Positions 38,557-47,250 are shown, counted from the first letter of the stretch. The stretch is 64,000 nt of DNA from Rhodocyclaceae bacterium (GCA_030682175.1 JAUXOM010000028.1:62001-126000), one strand, 5' to 3'. Program-made: numbers and translations. Notes: a model not told the origin generated them from the letters alone.

Positions 38557-39628
38557 ACAAAATCACGCCGCCGCCCAGGCAGACTTGCGACTCGTAGAGC
38601 ACGGCCGACTGGCCGGGGGTAACCGCCCATTGCGGGGTGGCAAAGGCAATCTCGCAGCGTTCATCGGCCAGCGATTCGATATCGCAGGCGGCATCGGGCA
38701 TGCGGTAGCGGGTTTTGGCCGCATACACCCAGTGCGTGTGCGGCGGCTTGCCGGAAACCCACGACAACTGGCCGGCCGTCAGCCGGTCGCGCAGCAGGGC
38801 GGGATGGTCATGCCCCTGCACGACGTACAGCACATTGAGCTGCATTTCCTTGGCGGCGACAAACCAGGGCTCCTCGGGGGCGCCCTTCACCCCGCCGATA
38901 CCCAATCCTTCGCGCTGACCCAAGGTGTAATACATCAACCCTTCGTGTCGGCCAATCACCCGATTGTCATCGAGGCGGCGGATTTCTCCCGGCTGCTTCG
39001 GCAGATAGCGCGCCAGGAACTCGCGAAACGGCCGCTCGCCAATGAAGCAGATGCCGGTCGAATCCTTCTTGGCGCAATTGGGCAGGCCGGCTTCCTCGGC
39101 AATCCGGCGCACCTCGCGCTTGTAGAGGTGGCCTACCGGGAATAGCGTTTTCGCCAGTTGCGCCTGATTCAGGCGGTAGAGGAAGTAGCTCTGGTCCTTC
39201 GTGCCGTCCTCGGCTTTCATCAGCTGATAGGCACCGAGGAATTCGCGCACCTGGGCGTAGTGTCCCGTGGCGATCATGTCGGCGCCGAGCTGCATGGCGT
39301 GGTCGAGGAAAGCCTTGAACTTGATCTCGGAATTGCACAACACATCGGGATTCGGCGTGCGACCGGCCTGGTATTCACTCAGGAAATCGGCAAACACCCG
39401 GTCGCGATATTCGGCGGCGAAATTGACCGCCTCCAGCTCGATGCCGATGGCGTCGGCTGCGGCAGCCGCATCGATCAGATCCTGGCGCGACGAACAGTAA
39501 TCGTCCGTGTCATCGCCCTCCCAGTTTTTCATGAACACGCCGGTCACCGCATAGCCCTGGCGCTTGAGCAACAGCGCCGCCACCGAGGAATCAACCCCGC
39601 CGGACATGCCGACAATCACCTTTTTCAT
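38555..39628 (-). CDS. mnmA: tRNA 2-thiouridylase
   Basis: The 357-residue enzyme has the PP-loop [25 protein letters not shown] at the start, catalytic cysteines in VLCNSEIKF (residues about 99-107) and [16 protein letters not shown] (about 190-205), and a C-terminal beta domain ending LGGGVIL. It makes 2-thiouridine at tRNA position 34. Its stop codon borders the tandem repeat. nudJ lies 1 bp upstream, the same pairing as in E. coli. Confidence 0.96.
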   Translation of the reverse strand: MKKVIVGMSGGVDSSVAALLLKRQGYAVTGVFMKNWEGDDTDDYCSSRQDLIDAAAAADAIGIELEAVNFAAEYRDRVFADFLSEYQAGRTPNPDVLCNSEIKFKAFLDHAMQLGADMIATGHYAQVREFLGAYQLMKAEDGTKDQSYFLYRLNQAQLAKTLFPVGHLYKREVRRIAEEAGLPNCAKKDSTGICFIGERPFREFLARYLPKQPGEIRRLDDNRVIGRHEGLMYYTLGQREGLGIGGVKGAPEEPWFVAAKEMQLNVLYVVQGHDHPALLRDRLTAGQLSWVSGKPPHTHWVYAAKTRYRMPDAACDIESLADERCEIAFATPQWAVTPGQSAVLYESQVCLGGGVIL

Positions 39629-39629
39629 A

Positions 39630-40082
39630 TCAGCACCCGTAATGACGTATCAAATCGACCGGATAGCGCCGGCCCGCCAGATAATCCTGCACACACTGCA
39701 GCACCAGCGGACTGCGGTGTCGCTCGCGACAGGCCTCGATTTCGGCAGGGGTGAGCCATACCGCCTGCAGGATGCCCTCGTCGAGGCGGCGCGCCGTAGT
39801 GTGAGCGCCGACTTTTCCGGTAAAGGCAAAGCGCAGGTAGGTCAAATCCCCCTGCGGGCGCGGCCACTGGTAAACGCCCACCAGGGCGGTCGGCGCAAAT
39901 TCGTAAGCGGTTTCTTCCAGCACCTCGCGTGTGCAGGCAGCAACAAGCGATTCGCCGTTTTCCAGATGGCCGGCGGGCTGATTGAAGCGCACCCCCTCGG
40001 CGGTTTCTTCTTCGACCAGCAGGAAGCAGCCGTCGCGTTCGATCAACGCCGCCACCGTGACATGGGGTTTCCATATTTCCAT
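39630..40082 (-). CDS. nudJ: NUDIX hydrolase, NudJ-like
   Basis: The 150-residue enzyme has a Nudix box, [25 protein letters not shown] (GX5EX7REUXEEXGU, residues about 38-60), within a fold starting [22 protein letters not shown]. coli NudJ hydrolyses nucleotide di- and triphosphates and thiamine-PP, and adjoins mnmA as here. The start at 40082 matches the family N-terminus; the longer ORF reads through GC-rich repeats. Residues about 89-97 (KVGAHTTAR) come from the 23-nt element, at a position where homologues appear to have the same length. Confidence 0.9.
   Translation of the reverse strand: MEIWKPHVTVAALIERDGCFLLVEEETAEGVRFNQPAGHLENGESLVAACTREVLEETAYEFAPTALVGVYQWPRPQGDLTYLRFAFTGKVGAHTTARRLDEGILQAVWLTPAEIEACRERHRSPLVLQCVQDYLAGRRYPVDLIRHYGC
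39793..39815 (-). repeat. Dispersed 23-nt element inside nudJ
   Basis: In-frame copy with about four mismatches, in the same orientation as the gene and read as KVGAHTTA. Confidence 0.7.
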
Positions 40083-40096
40083 GGGGGTAATTTTAA

Positions 40097-40322
40097 CTCC
40101 CAATCCCCCCGGCCACCTTCCTCGGGAAGAGGGAGTGACCGTGGTTCGCGGGCTGCGCCCGCTCCAACTTTTTTGCTGCGCCTCCTTGGGGCGGCCCGGC
40201 GTAGGCACGATGACCCCCTTCCCCCCAGCCCCCTTCCCGGGGAAGGGGGTGACCGTGGTTCGCGGGCTACGCCCACTCCGTTTTTTTGGCTGCGCCTCCT
40301 TGGGGCGGCCCGGCGTAGGCGC
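40097..40322 (+). repeat. Tandem pair of variant GC-rich repeats, 114-bp period
   Basis: Two units (GTGACCGTGGTTCGCGGGCT at 40135 and 40249; cores CTTGGGGCGGCCCGGC at 40185-40200 and 40299-40314) occupy the divergent region between nudJ and ilvE. The second half of each unit (GCTGCGCCTCCTTGGGG) differs from the 147-bp type. The promoters of both genes must lie in what remains, mainly 40323-40371. Confidence 0.9.
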
Positions 40323-40371
40323 AATTCCGATAAAATCTTCGATCACAATTAAAACGCTTGGGAGAAAAAAG

Positions 40372-41295
40372 ATGTCCATGTCCGATCGTGACGGCTTCAT
40401 CTGGCAGGATGGCAAGCTCGTGCCCTGGCGCGAAGCCACCACCCACGTGCTGACCCACTCGCTGCACTACGGCCTCGCGGTATTCGAAGGCGTGCGCGCC
40501 TACAAGACCGTCTCCGGCACGGCCATCTTCAAGTTGAAAGAGCACACCGACCGCCTGTTCAATTCGGCGCACATCTACTGCATGCCGATGCCCTTTGACC
40601 GGGAAACGCTGATGGAGGCACAGAAGGAAGTCGTGCGCGCCAACAATCTCGAATCGGCCTACATCCGCCCGATCGCCTTTTACGGCTCCGAGAAGATGGG
40701 CGTCTCGCCCAAGGGCGCCAAGACCCACGTCGCCATCGCCGCCTGGCCCTGGGGCGCCTATCTCGGCGAGGAAGGCATGGAAAAGGGTATCCGCGTCAAG
40801 ACCTCCAGTTATGCCCGCCATCACGTCAATGTGACCATGGCGCGCGCCAAGTTTTCCGCCACCTACGCCAACTCGATCCTCGCCAACATGGAAGCCACCG
40901 AGCACGGCTACGACGAGGCCCTGCTGCTCGACGTCGATGGCTTTGTTGCCGAAGGCGCCGGCGAGAACCTGTTTATCGTCAAGGACGGCGTCATCTACGA
41001 ACCCGAGCTCGCCTCGGCGCTGGTCGGCATCACGCGCGCCACCATCATCGCGCTGGCCGAAGAACTCGGTTACAAGGTGGTTTCGAAGCGCCTGACGCGC
41101 GACGACATCTACATTGCCGATGAAGCCTTCTTTACCGGCACTGCCGCCGAGGTCACGCCGATTCGCGAACTCGACGGCCGCACCATCGGCGTGGGCCACC
41201 GCGGCCCGATTACGACAAAACTCCAGAGCCTGTTCTTCGACGTGGTCAACGGCAAGGTGCCGGCCCGCGCCAGCTGGCTGACACCCGTAGCTTAA
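40372..41295 (+). CDS. ilvE: Branched-chain amino acid aminotransferase
   Basis: The 307-residue PLP enzyme of fold type IV has FIWQDGKLVPWREATTHVLTHSLHYGLAVFEGVRAY at the start, YARHHVNVTMARAKFSATYANSILANMEA with the PLP Lys, GFVAEGAGENLFIV, and EAFFTGTAAEVTPIRELDGR. It interconverts Leu, Ile and Val with their 2-oxoacids. GGGAG 7 nt before the ATG at 40372 fixes the start; in-frame ORF upstream of this is repeat sequence. It is followed by the zinc-finger gene, a conserved pairing. Confidence 0.96.
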   Translation: MSMSDRDGFIWQDGKLVPWREATTHVLTHSLHYGLAVFEGVRAYKTVSGTAIFKLKEHTDRLFNSAHIYCMPMPFDRETLMEAQKEVVRANNLESAYIRPIAFYGSEKMGVSPKGAKTHVAIAAWPWGAYLGEEGMEKGIRVKTSSYARHHVNVTMARAKFSATYANSILANMEATEHGYDEALLLDVDGFVAEGAGENLFIVKDGVIYEPELASALVGITRATIIALAEELGYKVVSKRLTRDDIYIADEAFFTGTAAEVTPIRELDGRTIGVGHRGPITTKLQSLFFDVVNGKVPARASWLTPVA

Positions 41296-41309
41296 TGATT
41301 GGGATCGCC

Positions 41310-41522
41310 ATGAGCACAACCAACACCCCGACCACCGACACCGCCCGCGAAGTCGACGTCACGGCGCACGACCTGCCCCTCGCCTGTCCGCGTCCCGGCA
41401 GCCCCTTGTGGGCACGCCATCCGCGCGTCTTTCTCGACGTGCTGAAGCACGACGCGGTCGCCTGCCCCTACTGCGGCACCAAATACCGCTTCACCGGCGA
41501 GAAGCCCAAGGGGCATCATTAA
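41310..41522 (+). CDS. Zinc-finger (zf-CHCC) domain protein
   Basis: The 70-residue protein has the CHCC zinc-binding set: C in LPLACPRP, H in LWARHPRVFLDV, and CPYCGTKYRF (residues about 48-57). The family is related to the NDUFS6 subunit of complex I and lies between ilvE and waaF in many betaproteobacteria. GGGA lies 6-7 nt before the ATG at 41310; an ATG at 41295 overlapping the ilvE stop is an alternative. Function of the bacterial protein is unknown. Confidence 0.88.
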   Translation: MSTTNTPTTDTAREVDVTAHDLPLACPRPGSPLWARHPRVFLDVLKHDAVACPYCGTKYRFTGEKPKGHH

Positions 41523-41532
41523 CAAGATCCTC

Positions 41533-41612
41533 AAGAAACACGCCGGGCCGCCCCAAGTGTTTCTTGATCCCCTGGGGGAAGAAAGCCGCCAAGCGGCTTT
41601 CGCGGGGAGGAT
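41533..41612 (+). repeat. GC-rich repeat fused to the 5' end of waaF
   Basis: AAGAAACAC (41533-41541) and GTGTTTCTT (41557-41565) flank the core GCCGGGCCGCCCCAAG (41542-41557), forming a hairpin. Further AAGCCGCCAAGCGGCTT hairpin sequence follows. The block starts 10 bp past the zinc-finger stop and ends at the first conserved waaF codons. Confidence 0.8.
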
Positions 41613-42591
41613 TCTAATTGTGTCGCCGTCCTGGATCGGCGACACGATCATGATGCAACCGCTGTTGATGCGGTTGCATGCGCAACGGCCTGACACCACG
41701 ATTCATGTGCTGACGCCAGCGTGGAGTGCGCCGCTGCTGGCGCGCATGCCGGAAGTGGCTGCCGTCATCGAAAACCCTTTCGCCCATGGCGTTTTCGACT
41801 GGGCCGGCCGGCGCGCCCTGGGTCGCCGTCTCGGGAACACCGATTATTCCCAAGCCTACGTGCTGCCCAACTCATGGAAATCGGCGCTCGTGCCATTTTT
41901 TGCGGCCATCCCGCGGCGCACCGGCTATACCGGTGAAGCGCGCTTCATTCTGCTGAATGATCGTCGCACGCTCGACAAAGCCGGACTGCCACGTCTGGTC
42001 GATCGCTATGCCGCGCTGGCCGGACCCGCCACGGACGTCACGCCCGAGCCGCGCCTGACCTCGACCGCCGCACAGCAACGTGCCGCCCGCATGGCGCTGG
42101 ACTTGCCGCTGGATGTCGCGCCACTGATCCTTTGCCCCGGCGCCGAATATGGCCCGGCCAAGCGCTGGCCGACCAGGCACTTTGCCGCACTGGCGCAAAA
42201 AGTCGGCGCCGGCGGTACGGCGGTATGGATCATCGGCTCGGCAAAGGATGCGCTGATCGGCGCGGAAATCGCCAGCCTTGCCGCTGGCGCGGCCGTCAAT
42301 CTCTGCGGGCGCACCAATCTCGAACAGGCCATCGACCTGATCGCCAGCGCGCGTTGCGTTGTCAGCAATGATTCCGGACTGATGCACGTCGCCGCCGCGC
42401 TCGACCGGCCACTCGTGGCGCTCTACGGCTCGTCCAGCCCTGGCTACACGCCGCCCCTGTCGGCGCGTGCGACAATCCTCTCGCTCGGACTCGACTGCAG
42501 CCCCTGCTTCAAGCGTGAATGTCCGCTCGGACATTTGAACTGCCTCGAAAACCTGACGCCCGACCATGTGCTTGCTGCCGTAAATAAATGA
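41557..42591 (+). CDS. waaF: Lipopolysaccharide heptosyltransferase II
   Basis: The GT9 glycosyltransferase adds the second heptose to the lipopolysaccharide core at the inner membrane. Conserved parts are RILIVSPSWIGDTIMMQPLLMRLHAQRPD, GPAKRWPTRHFAALA, IIGSAKD and VSNDSGLMHVAAALDRPLVALYGSSSP. The normal initiator just before RILIV is missing: the codon there is GGG and the 5' end is repeat DNA. Possible starts are GTG 41557, inside a hairpin, or GTG 41620 with GGGGAGG 9 nt upstream, which loses the first strand. Residues about 214-221 (KVGAGGTA) derive from a 23-nt element. Otherwise full length. Confidence 0.9.
   Translation: MFLDPLGEESRQAAFAGRILIVSPSWIGDTIMMQPLLMRLHAQRPDTTIHVLTPAWSAPLLARMPEVAAVIENPFAHGVFDWAGRRALGRRLGNTDYSQAYVLPNSWKSALVPFFAAIPRRTGYTGEARFILLNDRRTLDKAGLPRLVDRYAALAGPATDVTPEPRLTSTAAQQRAARMALDLPLDVAPLILCPGAEYGPAKRWPTRHFAALAQKVGAGGTAVWIIGSAKDALIGAEIASLAAGAAVNLCGRTNLEQAIDLIASARCVVSNDSGLMHVAAALDRPLVALYGSSSPGYTPPLSARATILSLGLDCSPCFKRECPLGHLNCLENLTPDHVLAAVNK
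42199..42221 (+). repeat. Dispersed 23-nt element inside waaF
   Basis: In-frame copy with two mismatches, read as KVGAGGTA between the FAALAQ helix and the VWIIGSAKD strand. Homologues have a variable segment of similar length there. Confidence 0.85.
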
Positions 42592-42592
42592 A

Positions 42593-43018
42593 ATGTCAAA
42601 GAAACCTATCTTTACCTCACCGCAGGAAGTCGAATTTGCCTTCTACGAAGCGCTGGAGCGCGGCGATCTCGACACCATGATGGCGGTCTGGTCTGAAGAC
42701 GACGAGATCGTTTGCGTCCATCCGGGCGGACCGCGCCTGACCGGCTATTCCCTGGTCCGTGAAGGCTGGCGTCATATTTTCGAAGGCGGAACGCGCCTTA
42801 AAGTACAGCTGCTGGCTTTGTCGACCGTGCATGGGCCGTTCGCGGCTGTGCATAGCCTGGTCGAGCAGCTCGGGGTGGTCGGCGAAAAACAACTCGCCGC
42901 ACCGGTGGTCGCCACCAACGTTTACACGCGTGGCGCCTTCGGCTGGCGCATGATCGTGCATCATGCTTCGCCCGTGCCGCCATCGAGCATCGGCGACGCA
43001 CCGCATATCCTGCATTGA
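42593..43018 (+). CDS. NTF2-like (SnoaL-type) protein
   Basis: The 141-residue protein has the cone-shaped NTF2-like fold pattern: an N-terminal helix (SPQEVEFAFYEALERGDLDTMMAVWSEDDEIVCVHPGGPRLTGYSLVREGWRHIF in order, residues about 9-63) and three long strands (ALSTVHGPFAAVHSLVEQL; AAPVVATNVYTRGAFGWRMIVHHASPV). This subgroup, with VHPGG, is common beside YheT-like hydrolases. No enzymatic activity is established. It starts 2 bp after waaF and its stop overlaps the next start. Confidence 0.8.
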   Translation: MSKKPIFTSPQEVEFAFYEALERGDLDTMMAVWSEDDEIVCVHPGGPRLTGYSLVREGWRHIFEGGTRLKVQLLALSTVHGPFAAVHSLVEQLGVVGEKQLAAPVVATNVYTRGAFGWRMIVHHASPVPPSSIGDAPHILH

Positions 43019-44022
43019 GGGGGCACCAGACGACTCCCCCTTACCGCGCCCCGGGCTGGCTTGCCGGCTGCCATGCGCAAACCGTATGGCCACTCCTGCG
43101 CAAGGGATCGCTGCCGGACTACCGGCGGGAACGTCACGACACCCCGGATGGCGACTTCATCGACATCGACCGGATCGATGCGCCGACGGGTGCATCCTCT
43201 GCCACCCCGCAACTGATCCTGTTTCACGGCCTCGAAGGCAGTTCGCGCAGCCATTACGCCCGCTCCATGATGCGTGCCGTCGCCAGTCGTGGCTGGCACG
43301 GCGCGGTGGTGCATTTTCGCGGCTGCTCGGGCGCGCCGAACCGCCTGCCGCGTGCCTACCACTCGGGCGATTCCGCCGAGATCGACTGGGTGCTGCGCCG
43401 CCTGCACGGCGAACGACCGCAGGCACCCATGTACGTCGCCGGCGTTTCGCTCGGCGCTAACGTTTTGCTCAAGTGGCTGGGCGAACAGGGTACCGCTGCA
43501 GGATTCGTCGCCGCCGCTGCCGCGGTATCCGCCCCACACGACCTGGCTGCCGCCAATGAGGTGTTGCAGCATGGCTTCAACCGCATCTACACGCGGCATT
43601 TTCTGGGCACGCTGATTCCAGCGGCGCTTGCCAAGCTGGCCCGCTTTCCCGGGCTTTACGATGGCGCGCGGGTACGTGGCGCCGACTCGATGCAGGCCTT
43701 CGATGATGTGGTCACCGCGCCGCTGCATGGTTTTGCCAGCGCGGCGGACTATTACGCGCGCGTTTCTGCGCGGCAGTTTCTCGGCGGCATTCGCGTGCCG
43801 ACGCTGGTGCTCAACGCGAAGAATGACCCGTTTCTGCCCGCCAGCGCCCTGCCCGGACCGGCGCAGACCGCAGCGGCGGTCACGCTGGAGCTGCCCGAAG
43901 AAGGTGGCCATGTCGGCTTCGTCACCGACCGCTTTCCCGGCGTGCTCGACTGGCTGCCGCAGCGGCTGCTGGCGCACTTCGACACCCACGCGAGCATGCC
44001 GTCGGCAAGGGAACCGCAGTAA
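43015..44022 (+). CDS. YheT-family alpha/beta hydrolase
   Basis: The 335-residue hydrolase has YRAPGWLAGCHAQTVWPLLRKG, oxyanion-region LILFHGLEGSSRSHYARSMM, the nucleophile elbow GVSLGANVLLKWLGE (Ser, residues about 142-156), the acid NAKNDPFLP and a His in EEGGHVGF. YheT/ABHD family members act on esters or lipids; substrate unknown. The start is TTG at 43015, which overlaps the NTF2-like stop (TTGA); no ATG is available near the conserved N-terminus. It may be cotranscribed with waaF. Confidence 0.85.
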   Translation: MRGHQTTPPYRAPGWLAGCHAQTVWPLLRKGSLPDYRRERHDTPDGDFIDIDRIDAPTGASSATPQLILFHGLEGSSRSHYARSMMRAVASRGWHGAVVHFRGCSGAPNRLPRAYHSGDSAEIDWVLRRLHGERPQAPMYVAGVSLGANVLLKWLGEQGTAAGFVAAAAAVSAPHDLAAANEVLQHGFNRIYTRHFLGTLIPAALAKLARFPGLYDGARVRGADSMQAFDDVVTAPLHGFASAADYYARVSARQFLGGIRVPTLVLNAKNDPFLPASALPGPAQTAAAVTLELPEEGGHVGFVTDRFPGVLDWLPQRLLAHFDTHASMPSAREPQ

Positions 44023-44062
44023 GATGGGCGACCAATAGTTACCTACCTGCCAGGAACGCGCG

Positions 44063-45454
44063 ATGACTGCCATTGCCCCGGAAATCTTCAAGGCCTACGA
44101 CATTCGGGGCATCGTCGATAAATCACTGACCACCGCAACCGCCGCAGCCATCGGCCGCGCCCTCGGCAGCGCCGCCCGCCAGAAGAATATCGCCTCCATC
44201 GTCATCGGCCGTGATGGCCGCCTGTCCGGCCCGGCGCTCGCCAAGGCTCTCGGCGAGGGCATCCGCGCCGCCGGCGTCGATGTCATCGACATAGGCTTGG
44301 CGCCCACGCCGGTCATCTATTTCGCCGCCCACGAATTGGGTACGCAAAGCTGCGTCGCCGTCACCGGCAGCCACAACCCGCCCGACTACAACGGCTTCAA
44401 AATGGTGCTCGGCGGCCAGACGCTGTATGGCGCGATGATCCAGGACCTTTATCGCCGTATCACCAGCGCCGACTTTCCCAAAGGTGGTCGCGGCAAGATC
44501 ACCACGGCCGACGTGCGCCAGGCTTATCTCGAGCGCATCGTCGGCGATGTCAAACTCGCCCGGCCGATGAAGCTGGTCGTCGATTGCGGCAATGGCGTGG
44601 CCGGCGCTTTCGCGCCGGAACTGTTCCGCCGCATGGGCTGCGAGGTCATCGAGCTGTTCTGCGCGGTCGATGGCACTTTCCCCAATCATCATCCCGACCC
44701 ATCCAAGCCCGAAAACCTGGCCGATGTGCGCCGCGTCCTGCGCGAGACCGACGCCGAACTGGGCCTGGCCTTCGACGGCGACGGCGACCGGCTTGGGGTC
44801 GTCACCAAGGATGGCGAAATCATCTACCCCGACCGGCAACTGATGTTGTTCGCCGCCGACGTGCTGAGCCGCAATCCCGGCGCGCAGATCATCTATGACG
44901 TGAAGTGCTCGCGCTGGGTGGCCGAGTCGATCAGGTATCAGGGCGGCCGGCCGCTGATGTGGAATACCGGGCACGCCCTGATCAAGACCAAGCTGAAGGA
45001 AACCGGCGCGGCGCTCGCCGGCGAAATGAGCGGTCACATGTTTTTCAAGGAACGCTGGTATGGCTTCGACGACGGCCTGTATGCCGGCGCGCGCCTGCTG
45101 GAGATCGTTTCGCGCTGGCCGGATGCCGCCTGGCCGCTGCAGAACCTGCCCAATGCGCTCGCCACGCCCGAACTCAACCTCAAGATGCAGGAGGGCGAAC
45201 CGCATGCGCTCGTCGCCAAGCTGCAAACAGCCGGCAAGTTTCCCACTGCCCGCGAACTCATCACCATCGACGGGGTACGCGCCGAATATGCCGATGGTTT
45301 TGGCCTGGCACGCGCCTCGAATACCACGCCGGTGATCGTGCTGCGCTTCGAAGCCGACAATGAAGCAGCGCTCGCCCGCATTCAAGCCGAATTCAAGGCG
45401 GCACTGGAAGCCGTCTGGCCCGGGCTGGATGTGAGTTACAGTCATGGCCACTGA
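44063..45454 (+). CDS. manB: Phosphomannomutase/phosphoglucomutase (AlgC type)
   Basis: The 463-residue enzyme has four phosphohexomutase domains: FKAYDIRGIVDKSLT at the start, the phosphoserine loop VAVTGSHNPPDYNGFK (Ser about residue 105), the Mg loop LAFDGDGDRLGVV (about 236-248), the sugar loop GEMSGHMFFKERWYGFDDGLY, and a C-terminal RASNTTPVIVLRFE phosphate site. It interconverts 6- and 1-phosphates of mannose or glucose for polysaccharide synthesis. Residues about 131-138 (RRITSADF) coincide with a diverged 23-nt element. The stop overlaps the next gene start by 11 bp. Confidence 0.92.
   Translation: MTAIAPEIFKAYDIRGIVDKSLTTATAAAIGRALGSAARQKNIASIVIGRDGRLSGPALAKALGEGIRAAGVDVIDIGLAPTPVIYFAAHELGTQSCVAVTGSHNPPDYNGFKMVLGGQTLYGAMIQDLYRRITSADFPKGGRGKITTADVRQAYLERIVGDVKLARPMKLVVDCGNGVAGAFAPELFRRMGCEVIELFCAVDGTFPNHHPDPSKPENLADVRRVLRETDAELGLAFDGDGDRLGVVTKDGEIIYPDRQLMLFAADVLSRNPGAQIIYDVKCSRWVAESIRYQGGRPLMWNTGHALIKTKLKETGAALAGEMSGHMFFKERWYGFDDGLYAGARLLEIVSRWPDAAWPLQNLPNALATPELNLKMQEGEPHALVAKLQTAGKFPTARELITIDGVRAEYADGFGLARASNTTPVIVLRFEADNEAALARIQAEFKAALEAVWPGLDVSYSHGH
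44454..44476 (-). repeat. Dispersed 23-nt element inside manB
   Basis: In-frame copy with about three mismatches, read as RRITSADF; the same frame is used in pgeF and yeaD. Confidence 0.65.
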
Positions 45455-46688
45455 AGAGATCTTCATCGGCCGCCAGCCGATCCTCGACCGCTCGCAACAA
45501 TTGTTCGCCTATGAACTGCTGTTCAGAAGCGGCAGCAAAGACAACTTCGCCAACATCCATGACAACCTGAGCGCGACGGCCAGTGTCATCCATCATGCCT
45601 TTGCCGAACTCGGCATCGAGCAGGCGCTCGGCCCCAACAAGGGTTTCATCAACTGCGACGCGAGCCTGCTGCAGTCCGACATGCTCGAAATCCTGCCGAC
45701 CGACAAGATCGTGCTGGAAATACTGGAAACCGTCGAGCTCACCCCACAGATTGTCGAGCGCTGCACCGATCTCAAGGCGCGCGGCTTCGCGCTAGCGGTC
45801 GACGATTTCGTCGCGGATGAAAGCAAGTGGCAGCCGATTCTCGGACTCATCGACATCGTCAAGGTCGATCTGCTGCAGTTGGATCGGGAACAACTGGGCA
45901 CGGTCACCAACGCACTGCAACGCTGGCCGCTCACCCTGCTGGCCGAAAAGGTCGAGAGCCGCGAGCAGGCGGAACACTGCCATCAACTCGGTTATCACCT
46001 GTTCCAGGGCTATTACTTCGCCAAACCCGACATCATGGTCGGGAAAAGACTATGCCAGTCGCAACTGGCGCTGATGCGCCTCCTCGGGCTGGTGCTGGAA
46101 GACGCCGAAACACCGATGCTCGAAGGCATCTTCAAACAGGAACCCGGGCTGGCGGTGAATCTGCTGCGTCTGACCAATTCAGTCGCAACCGGGGTACGGG
46201 GCAGGGTCACCAGCCTGAAACAGGCCATTACCGTGCTGGGGCGCCGCCAGTTGCAGCGTTGGCTACAACTCTTGCTCTTCACCAATCCGGCGGGCGACAG
46301 TCAGGTCGCCAGCCCGCTGCTCCAGTTGGCAGCTACCCGCGGCCGTTTTCTCGAACTGCTGGCAGGAAAACTTCAGCCTGGAGCAAGTGAATTGGAAGAC
46401 CGCGCCTTCATGACCGGCATCATGTCGCTGATACCCGTGCTGATGGGCGTGCCACTCGAAGAAATTCTCAAGGGCATCCAGTTAAGCGGTGACATGAACG
46501 AGGCCCTTGAACAAAGAAGCGGCCGGCTCGGCATCATGCTGCATCTGGCCGAAGCACTGGAAGCGGACGATGGCGAAATCTGCCATCTGCTCACCAGCGA
46601 ACTGCCGGGCGCCGACCACATGATGGTGAACATCTGCCTCACCCAGGCGTTGGCTTGGGCGGGCAATATCGGGCGGGAACACTGTTAG
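45444..46688 (+). CDS. EAL-HDOD signalling protein (YuxH type), probably catalytically inactive
   Basis: The 414-residue protein has an EAL-like N-terminal domain (about 1-195) and an HDOD domain (about 200-390; MLEGIFKQEPGLAVNLLRLTNSVATG). The EAL motif is degenerate: YELLFR stands where active phosphodiesterases have the E-A-L-x-R Glu, and the DDFG metal motif is DDFV. It is likely to bind, not hydrolyse, cyclic-di-GMP, or to act by protein contacts. It overlaps manB by 11 bp and is followed by a repeat block. Its output is unknown. Confidence 0.88.
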   Translation: MATEEIFIGRQPILDRSQQLFAYELLFRSGSKDNFANIHDNLSATASVIHHAFAELGIEQALGPNKGFINCDASLLQSDMLEILPTDKIVLEILETVELTPQIVERCTDLKARGFALAVDDFVADESKWQPILGLIDIVKVDLLQLDREQLGTVTNALQRWPLTLLAEKVESREQAEHCHQLGYHLFQGYYFAKPDIMVGKRLCQSQLALMRLLGLVLEDAETPMLEGIFKQEPGLAVNLLRLTNSVATGVRGRVTSLKQAITVLGRRQLQRWLQLLLFTNPAGDSQVASPLLQLAATRGRFLELLAGKLQPGASELEDRAFMTGIMSLIPVLMGVPLEEILKGIQLSGDMNEALEQRSGRLGIMLHLAEALEADDGEICHLLTSELPGADHMMVNICLTQALAWAGNIGREHC

Positions 46689-46852
46689 CCCGCCCCCTCC
46701 CTGCCTCCCCCTCGCGGGGGAGGTGACTGTTGCTCGCTGCGCTCGTTTATCACGGGGGACGCTGTTCAGGTAGTGGTGCGGATTGCGGCTAGCGCCGCGT
46801 GTCGCCTTGCCTTGGGGCGGCCCGGCGGCAAGGCTGCAGTGGTACTCCCCCA
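46687..46852 (+). repeat. Large GC-rich intergenic repeat (core at 46811-46826)
   Basis: A single full-length unit of the 147-bp type. It has the CTCCCCCTCGCGGGGGAG hairpin, GTGACTGTTGCTCGCTGCGC and CTTGGGGCGGCCCGGC, and lies between two convergent genes. Confidence 0.9.
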
Positions 46853-46879
46853 GCTGAGGTACGCTTGTTCGCCTTGATA

Positions 46880-47215
46880 TTATTCTGGCGGGCTGGGTCG
46901 GCTCTGTGGTTTGGTGGCTTGCGTCTGCTCGTGGTTTTCTTCGACCACAATCGCCTCGCCCTCGATCACATGGCCGCCCGGCGCTGGTTGTTGGCGCGGT
47001 TGGGATTGTTGCTGTTCGCGTTGTTCGCGCATGATCTGGCGAATTTCCCGGGTTTTCCACCAGAAATAGCCCCAGATCATCAATCCCAGGACAACGGCAA
47101 CGGCGAGGATCACCAAGGAAAACATGAAGGCGGCAACCAGCACCAAGCTGCCGACCAGCACGGTCAGGACCTTTTCCAGCATGCCGGGATTTTGCGATGG
47201 TTTTTGGATCTTCAT
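46880..47215 (-). CDS. Small membrane protein of unknown function
   Basis: The 111-residue protein has two adjacent membrane segments (VLTVLVGSLVLVAAFMFSLVILAVAVVLGLMIWGYFWW, residues about 17-54, possibly one hairpin) followed by a basic, glutamine-rich tail (REQREQQQSQPRQQPAPGGHVIEGEAIVVEE). I recognise no named family beyond short proteobacterial hypothetical proteins with a similar IEGEAxVV end. The cytoplasmic tail may serve in protein contacts. It is 35 bp downstream of the dienelactone hydrolase gene in the same orientation and could be cotranscribed. Confidence 0.7.
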   Translation of the reverse strand: MKIQKPSQNPGMLEKVLTVLVGSLVLVAAFMFSLVILAVAVVLGLMIWGYFWWKTREIRQIMREQREQQQSQPRQQPAPGGHVIEGEAIVVEENHEQTQATKPQSRPSPPE

Positions 47216-47250
47216 TACTGTGTGGTGACGGCCAAGTATCGACGATTCAA

